Of a stretch of 64,000 nt of DNA, positions 1 to 8,787 are shown in pieces. A model generated the notes under the pieces. The model was not told the DNA's origin. It saw nothing but the letters and a program-made list of their open reading frames with translations, and did no database searches. A program made the translations under genes and the position numbers. Source of the stretch: Microcella alkalica (GTDB taxonomy: Bacteria > Actinomycetota > Actinomycetes > Actinomycetales > Microbacteriaceae). The DNA is taken from contig NZ_JABUKC010000002.1 of NCBI RefSeq assembly GCF_014595885.1, forward strand, positions 496,001-560,000. The letters are read 5' to 3'. Every line of letters begins with the position of its first letter. The first letter of the stretch is position 1.

Positions 1-1516
1 CCCGCAGCGAGGCGAGCTGCTCGATCGGCTGGTGCGTGGGGCCGTCCTCGCCGAGGGCGACCGAGTCGTGCGTCCAGACGTAGGTGACCGGCACGCGCAT
101 GAGGGCAGCGAGGCGCACGGCGGGGCGCATGTAGTCGCTGAAGATGAGGAAGGTGCCGCCGAACACGCGCGTGCGGCCGTGCAGCGCGATGCCGTTGAGG
201 ATCGCGCCCATCGCGTGCTCGCGGATGCCGAAGTGCAGGATGCGGCCGTACGGGTTCGCCTGCCACTCGTGCGTGGAGTGCTCGGCAGGCGCGAACGAGC
301 CGCCGCCGGCGATCGTCGTGAGGTTCGACTCGGCGAGGTCGGCCGAGCCGCCCCAGAACTCCGGCAGCACGCCGGCGATCGCGTTGATGACCTTGCCGCT
401 CGCGGCACGGGTCGACACGCTCGTGCCGCCCTCGAAGACGGGCAGCGCCTGTTCGAGGCCCTCGGGCAGCTCGCCGGCGAGCATCCGGTCCAGCAGCGCC
501 TTGCGCTCGGGGTTCGCGGCCGCCCACGCGTCGAAGCGCGCCTGCCAGGCCGCACGACGCTCGGCGCCGCGCTCGACCGCCTTGCGCGTGTGGGCGATGA
601 CCTCGTCGGCGACGACGAACGACTGCTCGGGGTCGAAGCCCATGACGCGCTTCGTCGCGGCGAGCTCGTCCGCGCCGAGCGCCGAGCCGTGGATCTTGCC
701 CGTGTTCTGCTTCGTCGGCGCGGGCCAGCCGATGATCGTCTTGAGGATGATGATGCTCGGCTTGTCGGTCTCGGCCTTCGCGGCCTCGAGCGCGGCGTGC
801 AGCGCGTGCACATCCTCGACGTACTCGCCCGTCCTCTTCCAGTCGACCGTCTGCACGTGCCAGCCGTAGGCGGCGTACCGCGCGGCGACGTCCTCGGTGA
901 AGGCGATGTCGGTGTCGTCCTCGATCGAGATCTGGTTCGAGTCGTAGATGACGACGAGGTTGCCGAGCTGCTGGTGGCCGGCGAGCGAGCCCGCCTCGGC
1001 CGTCACGCCCTCCTGCAGGTCGCCGTCGCCGGCGATGACGTAGACGTGGTGGTCGAAGACGCTCTCGCCCGCGGGGGTCTCCGGGTCGAGCAGACCGCGC
1101 TCGAAGCGCGCGGCGTAGGCGAAGCCGACGGCCGAGGCGAGGCCCTGGCCGAGCGGCCCGGTCGTGATCTCGACGCCATCGGTGTGGCCGTACTCGGGGT
1201 GGCCGGGGGTCTTCGAGCCCCACGTGCGCAGCGCCTTGAGGTCGTCGAGCTCGAGGCCGTAGCCGCCGAGGTAGAGCTGCACGTACTGCGTCAGCGAGCT
1301 GTGGCCCGCGGAGAGGATGAACCGGTCGCGCCCGAGCCACTGCGGGTCGCTCGGGTCGTGCTGCATGACCTTCTGGTGCAGGAGGTAGGCGACGGGCGCG
1401 AGGCTCATGGCCGTGCCGGGGTGGCCGTTGCCGACCTTCTCGACGGCGTCGGCGGCGAGCAGCCGCGCGGTGTCGACGGCGGCGGCGTCGATCTCGTCCC
1501 AGTGGAGCTCGGTCAT
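1..1516 (-). CDS. tkt: Transketolase (3' end cut by window edge)
   Basis: Thiamine-diphosphate transketolase of the non-oxidative pentose phosphate pathway, moving two-carbon ketol units between sugar phosphates in the cytosol. The reverse-strand reading frame is open from the ATG at 1516 to the window edge, about 505 residues of the roughly 700 usual for the family, so the C-terminal third lies outside. The N-terminus contains the conserved GHPGTAMS segment near residue 31, and the thiamine-diphosphate motif GDGDLQEG is followed by an NQ pair and the [14 protein letters not shown] stretch. The gene points away from ctaB, an arrangement of tkt beside ctaB also found in mycobacteria. Assignment is secure; only the end is missing. 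Confidence 0.96.
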   Translation of the reverse strand, partial: MTELHWDEIDAAAVDTARLLAADAVEKVGNGHPGTAMSLAPVAYLLHQKVMQHDPSDPQWLGRDRFILSAGHSSLTQYVQLYLGGYGLELDDLKALRTWGSKTPGHPEYGHTDGVEITTGPLGQGLASAVGFAYAARFERGLLDPETPAGESVFDHHVYVIAGDGDLQEGVTAEAGSLAGHQQLGNLVVIYDSNQISIEDDTDIAFTEDVAARYAAYGWHVQTVDWKRTGEYVEDVHALHAALEAAKAETDKPSIIILKTIIGWPAPTKQNTGKIHGSALGADELAATKRVMGFDPEQSFVVADEVIAHTRKAVERGAERRAAWQARFDAWAAANPERKALLDRMLAGELPEGLEQALPVFEGGTSVSTRAASGKVINAIAGVLPEFWGGSADLAESNLTTIAGGGSFAPAEHSTHEWQANPYGRILHFGIREHAMGAILNGIALHGRTRVFGGTFLIFSDYMRPAVRLAALMRVPVTYVWTHDSVALGEDGPTHQPIEQLASLR

Positions 1517-1672
1517 GCGGGGGTACGGCCCTTTCTCGAATGGTGCCCGGCGCGCGGGCATGAGGCTCTTGCCCAGATCACCCTTGATCGAGACCGCGGC
1601 CTGCTCGGGCTCCCGAGGGGGATCGGGCGCCCCCGTTTCGAGAGACGGACGTGGCGGCGGACAAGCCTCCCC

Positions 1673-1678
1673 AGTATA
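1673..1678 (-). promoter_or_regulatory. Possible -10 hexamer for tkt
   Basis: TATACT on the reverse strand, about 155 nt before the tkt start, inside the 262-nt tkt/ctaB intergenic stretch. No convincing -35 is visible, so this is a weak call. Confidence 0.3.
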
Positions 1679-1741
1679 AGAGCGCGCTGGGAGGACGGGC
1701 ACCAGGGCTGCCCGCCGGAGGGGGCGGCTCCGGGCCTCGCG

Positions 1742-1747
1742 TAGACT
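1742..1747 (+). promoter_or_regulatory. Probable -10 hexamer (TAGACT) for ctaB
   Basis: TAGACT, the form most often repeated in this window, lies 31 nt before the ctaB ATG. A GAGGAG Shine-Dalgarno sits just before the start, so this transcript would carry a short leader. Confidence 0.5.
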
Positions 1748-1778
1748 GGAGGGAGGCACGCCCGCAGAACGAGGAGTC

Positions 1779-2699
1779 ATGGACACAGCGCTGGATCAGC
1801 CCGTCGTCGCCCGGCGCCCGACCCTCCGCCGCACCCTCGCCGCCTACGTCGCCCTCATGAAGCTGCGCGTCGTCGAGCTGCTGCTCGTCACGACCGCCCC
1901 CGTCATGGTGCTCGCCGAGGGCGGCCTGCCCGACCCGTGGCTCGTGATCGCGACCCTCATCGGCGGCACGCTCTCGGCCGGCAGCGCGAACGCGTTCAAC
2001 ATGTACCTCGATCGCGACATCGACCGGCTCATGAACCGCACGCGCAACCGCCCGCTCGTCACGGGCGACCTGACCGATCGCCAGGCGCTCGCATTCGCCT
2101 ACGGCTCCGGCGCCGTCTCGATCCTCTGGCTGGGCGTGTTCGCGAACTGGCTCGCCGCCTCGCTCTCGCTCGCTGCGATCCTGTTCTACGTCATCCTCTA
2201 CACGATGGTGCTCAAGCGCCGCACCGAGCAGAACATCATCTGGGGCGGCATCGCCGGCTGCTTCCCGGTGCTCATCGGCTGGAGCGCGGTGACCGGCTCG
2301 CTCGACTGGGCCCCGGTCATCCTGTTCCTCGTGGTCTTCCTCTGGACCCCGCCGCATTACTGGCCGCTGTCGATGCGCTACCGCGACGACTACGCCTCGG
2401 CGCACGTGCCGATGCTCGCCGTCGTCCGCGGGGGAGAGGTCGTCGGCCTGCAGATCATCCTTTATGCGTGGGCGACGGTCGCGATGTCGCTCATCCTCAT
2501 CCCCGTCGCGGGCATGGGCCTGGTCTACACCCTCGCCGCGCTCGGCTCGGGGGCTTGGTTCATCGTCGAGAGCCATGGTCTCTACAACCGACTGCTGCGC
2601 GACGAGGAGGCCACGCCGATGCGCGTGTTCCACGCGAGCATCAGCTACCTGACGCTGTTGTTCGTCGCGGTCGGCATCGACCCACTGCTGCCGCTGTGA
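1779..2699 (+). CDS. ctaB: Protoheme IX farnesyltransferase (heme O synthase)
   Basis: Membrane prenyltransferase of the UbiA superfamily that adds a farnesyl group to heme b to make heme O, the first step toward heme A for cytochrome oxidase. The 306-residue product is normal for CtaB/CyoE. It carries the NxxxDxxxD prenyl-diphosphate motif at N74-D78-D82, followed by RTRNRPLVTG, and a second conserved loop with DDYASAHVPML. Multiple hydrophobic segments fit the expected eight or nine helices. The start is the ATG 5 nt after GAGGAG. ctaA, the next enzyme in the pathway, is immediately downstream and convergent. Confidence 0.96.
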   Translation: MDTALDQPVVARRPTLRRTLAAYVALMKLRVVELLLVTTAPVMVLAEGGLPDPWLVIATLIGGTLSAGSANAFNMYLDRDIDRLMNRTRNRPLVTGDLTDRQALAFAYGSGAVSILWLGVFANWLAASLSLAAILFYVILYTMVLKRRTEQNIIWGGIAGCFPVLIGWSAVTGSLDWAPVILFLVVFLWTPPHYWPLSMRYRDDYASAHVPMLAVVRGGEVVGLQIILYAWATVAMSLILIPVAGMGLVYTLAALGSGAWFIVESHGLYNRLLRDEEATPMRVFHASISYLTLLFVAVGIDPLLPL

Positions 2700-2741
2700 T
2701 CGGCTGCGCCGCCGGCGACACCAGGCTGGGCGGGATGCCCG

Positions 2742-3728
2742 TCAGGCGCTGACGGCGTCGCGCACGACGATCGCGTCGTCGCCCGCGACCGCGGCGCGCG
2801 GTGCCCGCAGCGCGAGCAGCACGGCCGTCATGACCGCGACGAGCACGCAGGCGAGCACCATGTGCACGCCGACCAGGATCACCGGGAGACCGAGCCGGGC
2901 CTGGGCGAGGCCGACCGCGATCTGCACGACGACGACCGCGAGGAGACCGAGCGAGGCGCGGCGGAGCATCCGCGACCCCAGGCGCAGCCCGATCGCGGCG
3001 AGGGCGACGGCGCCCGCGAAGGAGGCGTACGCGGGCCACGAGTGAATGTGCTGCCACAGCTCCGAGTCGAGTCCGTTGCGCGCGGCGCCGCCGTCGCCGG
3101 CGTGCGGGCCCGAGCCGGTGACGACGATGCCGACGAGCACGGTGATCCAGACGGCGACGGCGGTGACGAGCGCGAGAGGCCGCACGAAGCCGGGCAGCGG
3201 CAGCAGCGCGCCCGCCTGGCCGCGGTAGACGCGCGCGACGAACACGGTTGCAAGCGCGACGAGCACGGCCGAAACGACGAAGTGCAGGCCGACGATCCAC
3301 GGGTTCAGCTCGGTGAGCACGGTGATACCGCCGATGATCGCCTGCGCGGGGATGCCCAGGCCCAGCGCGATCGACAGGCGCAGCAGTTCGGGGCGCTCGC
3401 GACGCATCCGCACCACGAAGGCGAAGGCGACGATCGCGATGATGACGAGCACGAAGGTCAGCAGGCGGTTGCCGAACTCGACGATGCCGTGGATGCCCAT
3501 CTCGGGCGTCGCGACGAACGACTCGGGCGTGCACCGGGGCCAGGTGGGGCAGCCGAGACCCGAGCCGGTGAGGCGCACGGCCCCGCCGGTGCCGACGATG
3601 AGCGTCTGGCTCACGAGCGAGGCCCAGGAGATGAACCGCACGCGACGGTCGACCGTCGACGGCAGCCACGCGACGACCCTGCGGCCGGCTCCGACGATCC
3701 TGTGGCCCAGGCGATTCACGGCGTGCAC
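2742..3728 (-). CDS. ctaA: Heme A synthase (COX15/CtaA family)
   Basis: Oxidizes the C8 methyl group of heme O to a formyl group, giving heme A for aa3-type cytochrome oxidase. The product has 328 residues and about eight membrane segments. Features seen are the extracytoplasmic cysteine pair C60/C66 (GCPTWPRC), and heme-ligand type histidines in HGIVEFGNR, near LHFVVSA, in QHIHSW and in GVHMVLA. The start is GTG with a GAGAG Shine-Dalgarno directly upstream. It converges with ctaB across 42 bp and diverges from the suf operon. Confidence 0.93.
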   Translation of the reverse strand: MHAVNRLGHRIVGAGRRVVAWLPSTVDRRVRFISWASLVSQTLIVGTGGAVRLTGSGLGCPTWPRCTPESFVATPEMGIHGIVEFGNRLLTFVLVIIAIVAFAFVVRMRRERPELLRLSIALGLGIPAQAIIGGITVLTELNPWIVGLHFVVSAVLVALATVFVARVYRGQAGALLPLPGFVRPLALVTAVAVWITVLVGIVVTGSGPHAGDGGAARNGLDSELWQHIHSWPAYASFAGAVALAAIGLRLGSRMLRRASLGLLAVVVVQIAVGLAQARLGLPVILVGVHMVLACVLVAVMTAVLLALRAPRAAVAGDDAIVVRDAVSA

Positions 3729-3752
3729 CTCTCGTATTCAGCGGCGGCGCGG

Positions 3753-3758
3753 TAGACT
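3753..3758 (+). promoter_or_regulatory. Probable -10 hexamer (TAGACT) of the suf operon
   Basis: TAGACT in the 221-nt ctaA/sufB gap. If used, the sufB leader would be about 185 nt. I see no known riboswitch or clear operator palindrome in that leader, and no sufR gene beside it. Confidence 0.4.
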
Positions 3759-3949
3759 CTCAGCGCTCACCATCAGTGTCGATCGCGGGTGTCGATGCGG
3801 CGCAGTTCGCCGGTCGTTCCGCCCGCTGCCAGTCTACGTCTGGCTCCTTGAGCATCAGCCCCGATCGCGGACGTGACCGTTCGCGCTGGCGGCTGGAGGG
3901 AATCGATCGACGCTCCGACCGGTTGGGTTCGGCAACAGAGAGGAAACGC

Positions 3950-5368
3950 ATGTCTGACGTGCTCATCGACCGACCCGAGCTCGAGGGCCTCGGTCAGTAC
4001 GAGTTCGGCTGGGCCGACCCCGACGCCGCCGGTGCGACCGCTCGTCGCGGCATCTCCGCCGAGGTCGTCACCGACATCTCGAACCTCAAGAACGAGCCCG
4101 AATGGATGCTCCAGCGTCGCCTGCGCGGCTACGAGCTCTTCGGCAAGAAGCCCATGCCGCTGTGGGGCGCCGACCTGTCGGGCATCGACTTCGACAACAT
4201 CAAGTACTTCGTGCGCTCGACCGAGAAGCAGGCCACCTCGTGGGAGGAGCTGCCGGAGGACATCAAGGCCACGTACGAGAAGCTCGGTATCCCCGAGGCC
4301 GAGCGCCAGCGCCTCGTCGCGGGTGTCGCCGCGCAGTACGAGTCGGAGGTCGTCTACCACCAGATCCGCGAGGATCTCGAGGCGCAGGGCGTCATCTTCA
4401 TGGACACCGACACGGCGCTGAAGGAGCACCCGGAGTTCTTCGAGGAGTACTTCGGCACGGTCATCCCGGCCGGCGACAACAAGTTCGCCGCCCTCAACAC
4501 GGCCGTCTGGTCGGGCGGATCGTTCGTCTATGTGCCGCCGGGCGTGCACGTCGAGATTCCGCTGCAGGCCTACTTCCGCATCAACACCGAGAACATGGGC
4601 CAGTTCGAGCGCACGCTCATCATTGCCGACGAGGGCTCGTACGTGCACTACATCGAGGGCTGCACGGCCCCGATCTACAAGAGCGACTCGCTGCACTCGG
4701 CCGTCGTCGAGATCATCGTGAAGAAGAACGCCCGCGTGCGCTACACGACGATCCAGAACTGGTCGAGCAACGTCTACAACCTCGTCACCAAGCGCGCGGT
4801 CGCGCACGAGGGCGCGACGATGGAGTGGATCGACGGCAACATCGGCTCGAAGGTCACGATGAAGTACCCCTCGATCTTCCTCATGGGCGAGCACGCCAAG
4901 GGCGAGACCCTCTCGGTCGCCTTCGCGGGCCCCGGCCAGCACCAGGACGCGGGCGCGAAGATGATCCACATGGCGCCGTACACGACGTCGTCGATCGTCT
5001 CGAAGTCGATCGCGCGCGGCGGCGGCCGCGCCGGCTACCGCGGCGAGGTGCGCGTCGACGCGAACGCCCACCACTCGGCGAACACGGTGCGCTGCGACGC
5101 GCTGCTCGTCGACACGATCTCCCGCTCCGACACCTACCCGGCGATCGACATCCGCGTCGACGACGTGCAGCTGGGGCACGAGGCCACGGTCTCGCGCGTG
5201 AGCGAGGAGCAGCTGTTCTACCTCCAGTCGCGCGGCCTCCCGGAGGACGAGGCGATGGCGATGATCGTGCGCGGGTTCATCGAGCCCATCGCGCGCGAGC
5301 TGCCGATGGAGTACGCACTCGAACTCAACAAGCTCATCGAGATGAGCATGGAAGGCAGCGTCGGCTAG
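3950..5368 (+). CDS. sufB: Fe-S cluster assembly scaffold SufB
   Basis: SufB is the scaffold subunit of the SufBC2D complex on which new iron-sulfur clusters are built in the cytosol. The 472-residue product matches the family from [21 protein letters not shown] to the C-terminal [19 protein letters not shown]. It contains the beta-helix core with [19 protein letters not shown], and the conserved [15 protein letters not shown] and [13 protein letters not shown] segments. The reading frame is open for 58 codons further upstream, but the ATG at 3950 follows AGAGAGGAAA and starts the family's conserved N-terminus. sufD follows after 2 nt. Confidence 0.97.
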   Translation: MSDVLIDRPELEGLGQYEFGWADPDAAGATARRGISAEVVTDISNLKNEPEWMLQRRLRGYELFGKKPMPLWGADLSGIDFDNIKYFVRSTEKQATSWEELPEDIKATYEKLGIPEAERQRLVAGVAAQYESEVVYHQIREDLEAQGVIFMDTDTALKEHPEFFEEYFGTVIPAGDNKFAALNTAVWSGGSFVYVPPGVHVEIPLQAYFRINTENMGQFERTLIIADEGSYVHYIEGCTAPIYKSDSLHSAVVEIIVKKNARVRYTTIQNWSSNVYNLVTKRAVAHEGATMEWIDGNIGSKVTMKYPSIFLMGEHAKGETLSVAFAGPGQHQDAGAKMIHMAPYTTSSIVSKSIARGGGRAGYRGEVRVDANAHHSANTVRCDALLVDTISRSDTYPAIDIRVDDVQLGHEATVSRVSEEQLFYLQSRGLPEDEAMAMIVRGFIEPIARELPMEYALELNKLIEMSMEGSVG

Positions 5369-5370
5369 GA

Positions 5371-6555
5371 ATGAGCTCCACCATCGAGACCGAGAAGCCC
5401 CAGGCCCCCGGCGCGAAGGCGCACACGGACGGGAACTGGGATGTCCCCGTCCAGACCCGCTCGGAGCGCTTCGCCTCCGCCGTGCACGCCGACTTCCCGG
5501 CCGTGACAGGCCGCGAGCTGGAGTGGCGCCTGACGCCCGTCGAGAAGATCCGCGACCTCATCGACGGCGAGCTCGACGGCGGCCGCTTCCCCGCGACCGT
5601 CACCGAGGCGCCCGGCGTCACCGCGGAGTGGATCGGCCGTGACGACGCGCGCATCGGCGCCGCCGGCCTGGCCGAGGAGCGCGCCGCCGCGAACGCCTGG
5701 TCGAGCTTCCGCGAGGCGCTCGCGGTCACGTTGACGGCGGAGGAGCCCGTCGAGGTCGTCATCGACCGTCAAGGGGATGACCGCACCCCGCGCGCCGCCC
5801 ACACCGTCATCACGGCGAAGGCCCACGCCCGCGGGCTCGTCGTCATCGACAACCGCGGCAGCGCCCGCCTGAGCGAGAACCTGGAGATCGTCGTCGACGA
5901 CGGCGCTCACCTCACGGTCGTGAGCCTGCAGGAGTGGGACGACGAGAGCGTGCACCTATCGAGCCAGTTCGCCCGCGTGGGCCGCGACGCGACCCTCAAG
6001 CACGTGGTGGTGTCGCTCGGCGGTGCCGTCGTGCGCGTGAACCCCTCGGCGCACCTCGCGGGGGAGGGCGCGACCGGCGAGCTGCTGGGTCTGTACTTCT
6101 CCGACGCGGGGCAGCACCTCGAGCAGCGCGTCTACGTCAACCACATCGCCCCGCACACCGTGAGCCGCGTGACCTACAAGGGCGCGCTGAACGGCGAGGG
6201 CGCGCGCTCGGTCTGGGTCGGCGACGTGCTCATCGGCCGCGAGGCCACGGGCACCGACTCGTACGAGCAGAACCGCAACCTCGTGCTGAGCGACGGCACG
6301 CGCGCCGACTCGATCCCGAACCTGGAGATCGAGACGGGCGACATCGCCGGCGCCGGCCACGCGAGCGCGACCGGTCGCTTCGACGACGAGCAGCTGTTCT
6401 ACCTGCGCTCGCGCGGCATCGCCGAGCAGGAGGCTCGCCGCCTCGTCGTGCTGGGCTTCCTGCTGGAGGTCGTGCAGAAGATCGGCCAGGCCGAGCTCGA
6501 GGCGCGCCTCGTCGCGGCGATCGAGGCCGAGCTCGCCGCCGTGGAGGTGGTGTGA
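5371..6555 (+). CDS. sufD: Fe-S cluster assembly protein SufD
   Basis: Partner of SufB in the SufBC2D scaffold, needed for iron entry and cluster assembly. The product is 394 residues. Its C-terminal half is clearly a SufBD beta-helix, with SENLEIVVDDGAHLTVVSLQ, VGDVLIGREATGTDSYEQNR and DEQLFYLRSRGIAEQEARRL. The start ATG lies 2 nt after the sufB stop, which suggests translational coupling. The Rieske-type gene begins 2 nt after its stop. Confidence 0.96.
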   Translation: MSSTIETEKPQAPGAKAHTDGNWDVPVQTRSERFASAVHADFPAVTGRELEWRLTPVEKIRDLIDGELDGGRFPATVTEAPGVTAEWIGRDDARIGAAGLAEERAAANAWSSFREALAVTLTAEEPVEVVIDRQGDDRTPRAAHTVITAKAHARGLVVIDNRGSARLSENLEIVVDDGAHLTVVSLQEWDDESVHLSSQFARVGRDATLKHVVVSLGGAVVRVNPSAHLAGEGATGELLGLYFSDAGQHLEQRVYVNHIAPHTVSRVTYKGALNGEGARSVWVGDVLIGREATGTDSYEQNRNLVLSDGTRADSIPNLEIETGDIAGAGHASATGRFDDEQLFYLRSRGIAEQEARRLVVLGFLLEVVQKIGQAELEARLVAAIEAELAAVEVV

Positions 6556-6557
6556 CG

Positions 6558-6884
6558 ATGGCCGCGCAGCGCGTGTGCGCCGAGGCCGACCTCGCTCCCG
6601 CCTCGGCGATGAAGGTCGTCATCGACGGCAAGCCGATCGCGGTCGTGAAGGACAGCGCGGGCGTCGTGCACGCTCTCGGCGACACCTGCACCCACGGCGA
6701 CATCTCGCTCAGCGAGGGCTTCGTCGAGGACGACTCGCTGGAGTGCTGGGCGCACGGCTCGAAGTTCGAGCTCGCGACCGGCAAGCCGAAGAACTTCCCG
6801 GCCTACGAGCCGGTTCCCGTCTACGCGGTCACGGTCGAGAACGGCGACGTGTTCGTCGACGCCGACCAGACCCTCACCACGTAA
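6558..6884 (+). CDS. Rieske-type [2Fe-2S] ferredoxin in the suf operon
   Basis: Small 108-residue protein with the Rieske ligand set C44-x-H46 (CTHG) and C63-x2-H66 (CWAHG) separated by 16 residues, as in the ferredoxin subunits of non-heme iron oxygenases. No oxygenase is encoded nearby. Its place between sufD and sufC suggests a role in electron supply to cluster assembly or as an early client, but that is inference from position. The same insertion in suf operons is, to my knowledge, usual in Microbacteriaceae. The ATG lies 2 nt after the sufD stop. Confidence 0.9.
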   Translation: MAAQRVCAEADLAPASAMKVVIDGKPIAVVKDSAGVVHALGDTCTHGDISLSEGFVEDDSLECWAHGSKFELATGKPKNFPAYEPVPVYAVTVENGDVFVDADQTLTT

Positions 6885-6898
6885 GGAAGAGCACCGAC

Positions 6899-7663
6899 AT
6901 GTCCACTCTCGAGATCCGCGACCTCCACGTCAGCATCGAGACCGACCAGGGCGTCAAGCAGATCCTGCGCGGCGTCGACCTCACCATCAAGCAGGGCGAG
7001 ATCCACGCCATCATGGGCCCCAACGGCTCCGGCAAGTCGACGCTCGCGTACACGATCGCCGGCCACCCGCGCTACACGGTCGACTCGGGCTCGATCACGC
7101 TCGACGGCGAGGACGTGCTGGCGATGAGCATCGACGAGCGCGCGAAGGCCGGGCTCTTCCTGGCGATGCAGTACCCCGTCGAGATCCCCGGGGTCACGGT
7201 GTCGAACTTCCTCCGCACTGCCAAGACGGCGATCGACGGCGAGGCGCCGGCGCTGCGCGGCTGGATCAAGGAGCTCAAGGGCTCGATGGAGGCCCTGCGC
7301 ATGGACGCCTCCTTCGCCGAGCGCAACGTCAACGAGGGCTTCTCCGGCGGCGAGAAGAAGCGCCACGAGATCGTGCAGCTCGAGCTGCTCAAGCCGAAGA
7401 TCGCCGTGCTCGACGAGACCGACTCCGGCCTCGACGTCGACGCGCTCAAGATCGTGTCGGAGGGCGTCAACCGCGTGAAGGAGAACACCGGTCTCGGTGT
7501 TCTGCTCATCACGCACTACACGCGCATCCTGCGGTACATCCAGCCCGACTTCGTGCACGTCTTCGTCGACGGCAAGGTGGCCGAGGAGGGCGGCGCGGAG
7601 CTGGCCGATCGCCTCGAGAATGAGGGCTACGACCGCTACCTCACCGGCTCGACCGTAGGCTGA
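6899..7663 (+). CDS. sufC: Fe-S cluster assembly ATPase SufC
   Basis: ABC-type ATPase that powers conformational change of the SufBC2D scaffold; it is cytosolic and not a transporter. The 254-residue product has Walker A GPNGSGKST at residues 40-48, the SufC-type signature GFSGGEKKRHEI, and Walker B AVLDETDSGLDVDAL, followed by the H-loop LLITHYTRIL. AAGGAAG precedes the ATG. The frame extends upstream through the Rieske gene but without family similarity. Confidence 0.97.
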   Translation: MSTLEIRDLHVSIETDQGVKQILRGVDLTIKQGEIHAIMGPNGSGKSTLAYTIAGHPRYTVDSGSITLDGEDVLAMSIDERAKAGLFLAMQYPVEIPGVTVSNFLRTAKTAIDGEAPALRGWIKELKGSMEALRMDASFAERNVNEGFSGGEKKRHEIVQLELLKPKIAVLDETDSGLDVDALKIVSEGVNRVKENTGLGVLLITHYTRILRYIQPDFVHVFVDGKVAEEGGAELADRLENEGYDRYLTGSTVG

Positions 7664-7667
7664 TCGC

Positions 7668-7997
7668 ATGCCCACCGCACTCGAGCCGCAGCTCTTCGAC
7701 CAGGTCGAGGAGGGACTGAAGGACGTCGTCGACCCCGAGCTCGGCGTCAACATCGTCGACCTCGGCCTCGTCTACGACCTGGCCTGGGACGAGGAGACCG
7801 ATGCCCTCATCATCTCGATGACGCTCACGTCGGCCGGCTGCCCGCTGACGGACGTCATCGAGGAGTCGGTCGCGAACGCCCTCGATGGCATCGTCGAGCG
7901 GTTCCGCATCAACTGGGTGTGGATGCCGCCGTGGGGCCCCGAGCGCATCACCGACGACGGTCGCGACATGATGAGAGCGCTCGGATTCAGCATCTGA
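7668..7997 (+). CDS. sufT: SufT/MIP18-type metal-sulfur cluster assembly factor
   Basis: Single-domain DUF59 (MIP18) protein of 109 residues thought to help deliver or mature iron-sulfur clusters. The domain spans nearly the whole protein, with VDPELGVNIVDLGLVYD and the conserved reactive cysteine C58 in TSAGCPLTDVI. It begins 4 nt after the sufC stop and ends the operon, followed by a strong hairpin. No cysteine desulfurase (SufS) or SufU lies between sufC and this gene, unlike in mycobacteria. Confidence 0.92.
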   Translation: MPTALEPQLFDQVEEGLKDVVDPELGVNIVDLGLVYDLAWDEETDALIISMTLTSAGCPLTDVIEESVANALDGIVERFRINWVWMPPWGPERITDDGRDMMRALGFSI

Positions 7998-8015
7998 CGA
8001 CCTGACCTCACGCGA

Positions 8016-8045
8016 AAGGCCCCCTCCCGGTCGGGAGGGGGCCTT
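8016..8045. terminator. Intrinsic terminator after suf operon
   Basis: Perfect 13-bp inverted repeat, arm AAGGCCCCCTCCC, with a 4-nt loop. It sits 18 nt after the sufT stop and 19 nt from the convergent bioY stop, so it probably serves both strands. Confidence 0.85.
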
Positions 8046-8064
8046 CGTCGCGCGGGCAGCGGCG

Positions 8065-8679
8065 CTACGCCTCGGTGCGCTCGCGGCGCTCGACGGCCTT
8101 CCAGATCGCCGGCAGCACGGCCGCGGCGATCGCGGCCTTGATGACGCCGCCGATGATGAACGGGTAGAAGCCCGCCACGAGGGTCGCCTGCAGGTCGTTC
8201 GGCAGCCCGAACCCGCCGAGGGAGTACGACAGCCACGGCAGGCCGATCGCGAAGACGACGAGCGAGCCGCCGAGGAAGGTGACGGCGGCCTTGAGCCAGC
8301 CGCGGTCCCAGCGGCGCTCGGCGGCCCAGCCGACGATCGCGGCCGAGACGATGAAGCCGATGATGTAGCCGCCGGTGGGCCCGGCGAGCACCGTCCAGCC
8401 CGAGGAGGCGTCGCTGTAGATGGGCAGGCCGATCGCGCCGAGCAGGGCGTAGAGCGAGAGCGACGCGGCGCCGCGCGCCGCGCCGAGCGAGGCCCCGACG
8501 AGCAGCACGGCGAGCGTCTGGCCGGTGACCGGCACGGGCCAGAGCGGGATCGCCACCTGGGCGAGTGCGGCGACGAGCGCCGTGCCGGCGATGACGAGCG
8601 CGGCGTCGGCGAGCAGGGAGCGGGGGATGACGCGGTCGACGATGGTCGAGCGCGCGGGCAGCGTGGTGGCGAGCGTCAC
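8065..8679 (-). CDS. bioY: Biotin transporter S component BioY
   Basis: Substrate-binding membrane subunit of an energy-coupling factor biotin transporter. The 204-residue product has about six hydrophobic segments, with family features such as the VPVTGQTLAVLL stretch and GPTGGYIIGF. No bioM/bioN energizing genes are adjacent, so it would act alone or with shared ECF subunits. I chose the GTG at 8679 because GTGAGGAA lies 8 nt before it; an in-frame GTG at 8694 would add five residues but has no Shine-Dalgarno. The gene diverges from the ABC-F gene. Confidence 0.92.
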   Translation of the reverse strand: MTLATTLPARSTIVDRVIPRSLLADAALVIAGTALVAALAQVAIPLWPVPVTGQTLAVLLVGASLGAARGAASLSLYALLGAIGLPIYSDASSGWTVLAGPTGGYIIGFIVSAAIVGWAAERRWDRGWLKAAVTFLGGSLVVFAIGLPWLSYSLGGFGLPNDLQATLVAGFYPFIIGGVIKAAIAAAVLPAIWKAVERRERTEA

Positions 8680-8721
8680 GGAAGCGTTCCTCACGGGAAT
8701 CGGTGGCCAGGGGACTGCGGT

Positions 8722-8727
8722 TAGACT
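8722..8727 (+). promoter_or_regulatory. Probable -10 hexamer (TAGACT) for the ABC-F gene
   Basis: TAGACT in the 108-nt bioY/ABC-F gap, 60 nt before the ABC-F start. No biotin-operator-like palindrome was seen in this gap. Confidence 0.45.
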
Positions 8728-8787
8728 ATCGGGCTGGCCCCCCGTGCCCTCCTCTGACGAAATCCACGAAAGAACAGGACGTTCGCT

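Noticed and set aside
3759-3949. A riboswitch or regulatory RNA in the suf leader
   Set aside because: No long stems or known consensus could be recognised by eye; left as unannotated leader.
4102-6555. An 817-residue open frame covering the second half of sufB and all of sufD
   Set aside because: The first 423 codons are an Arg/Gly-rich shadow of sufB; only the part from 5371 is homologous (SufD).
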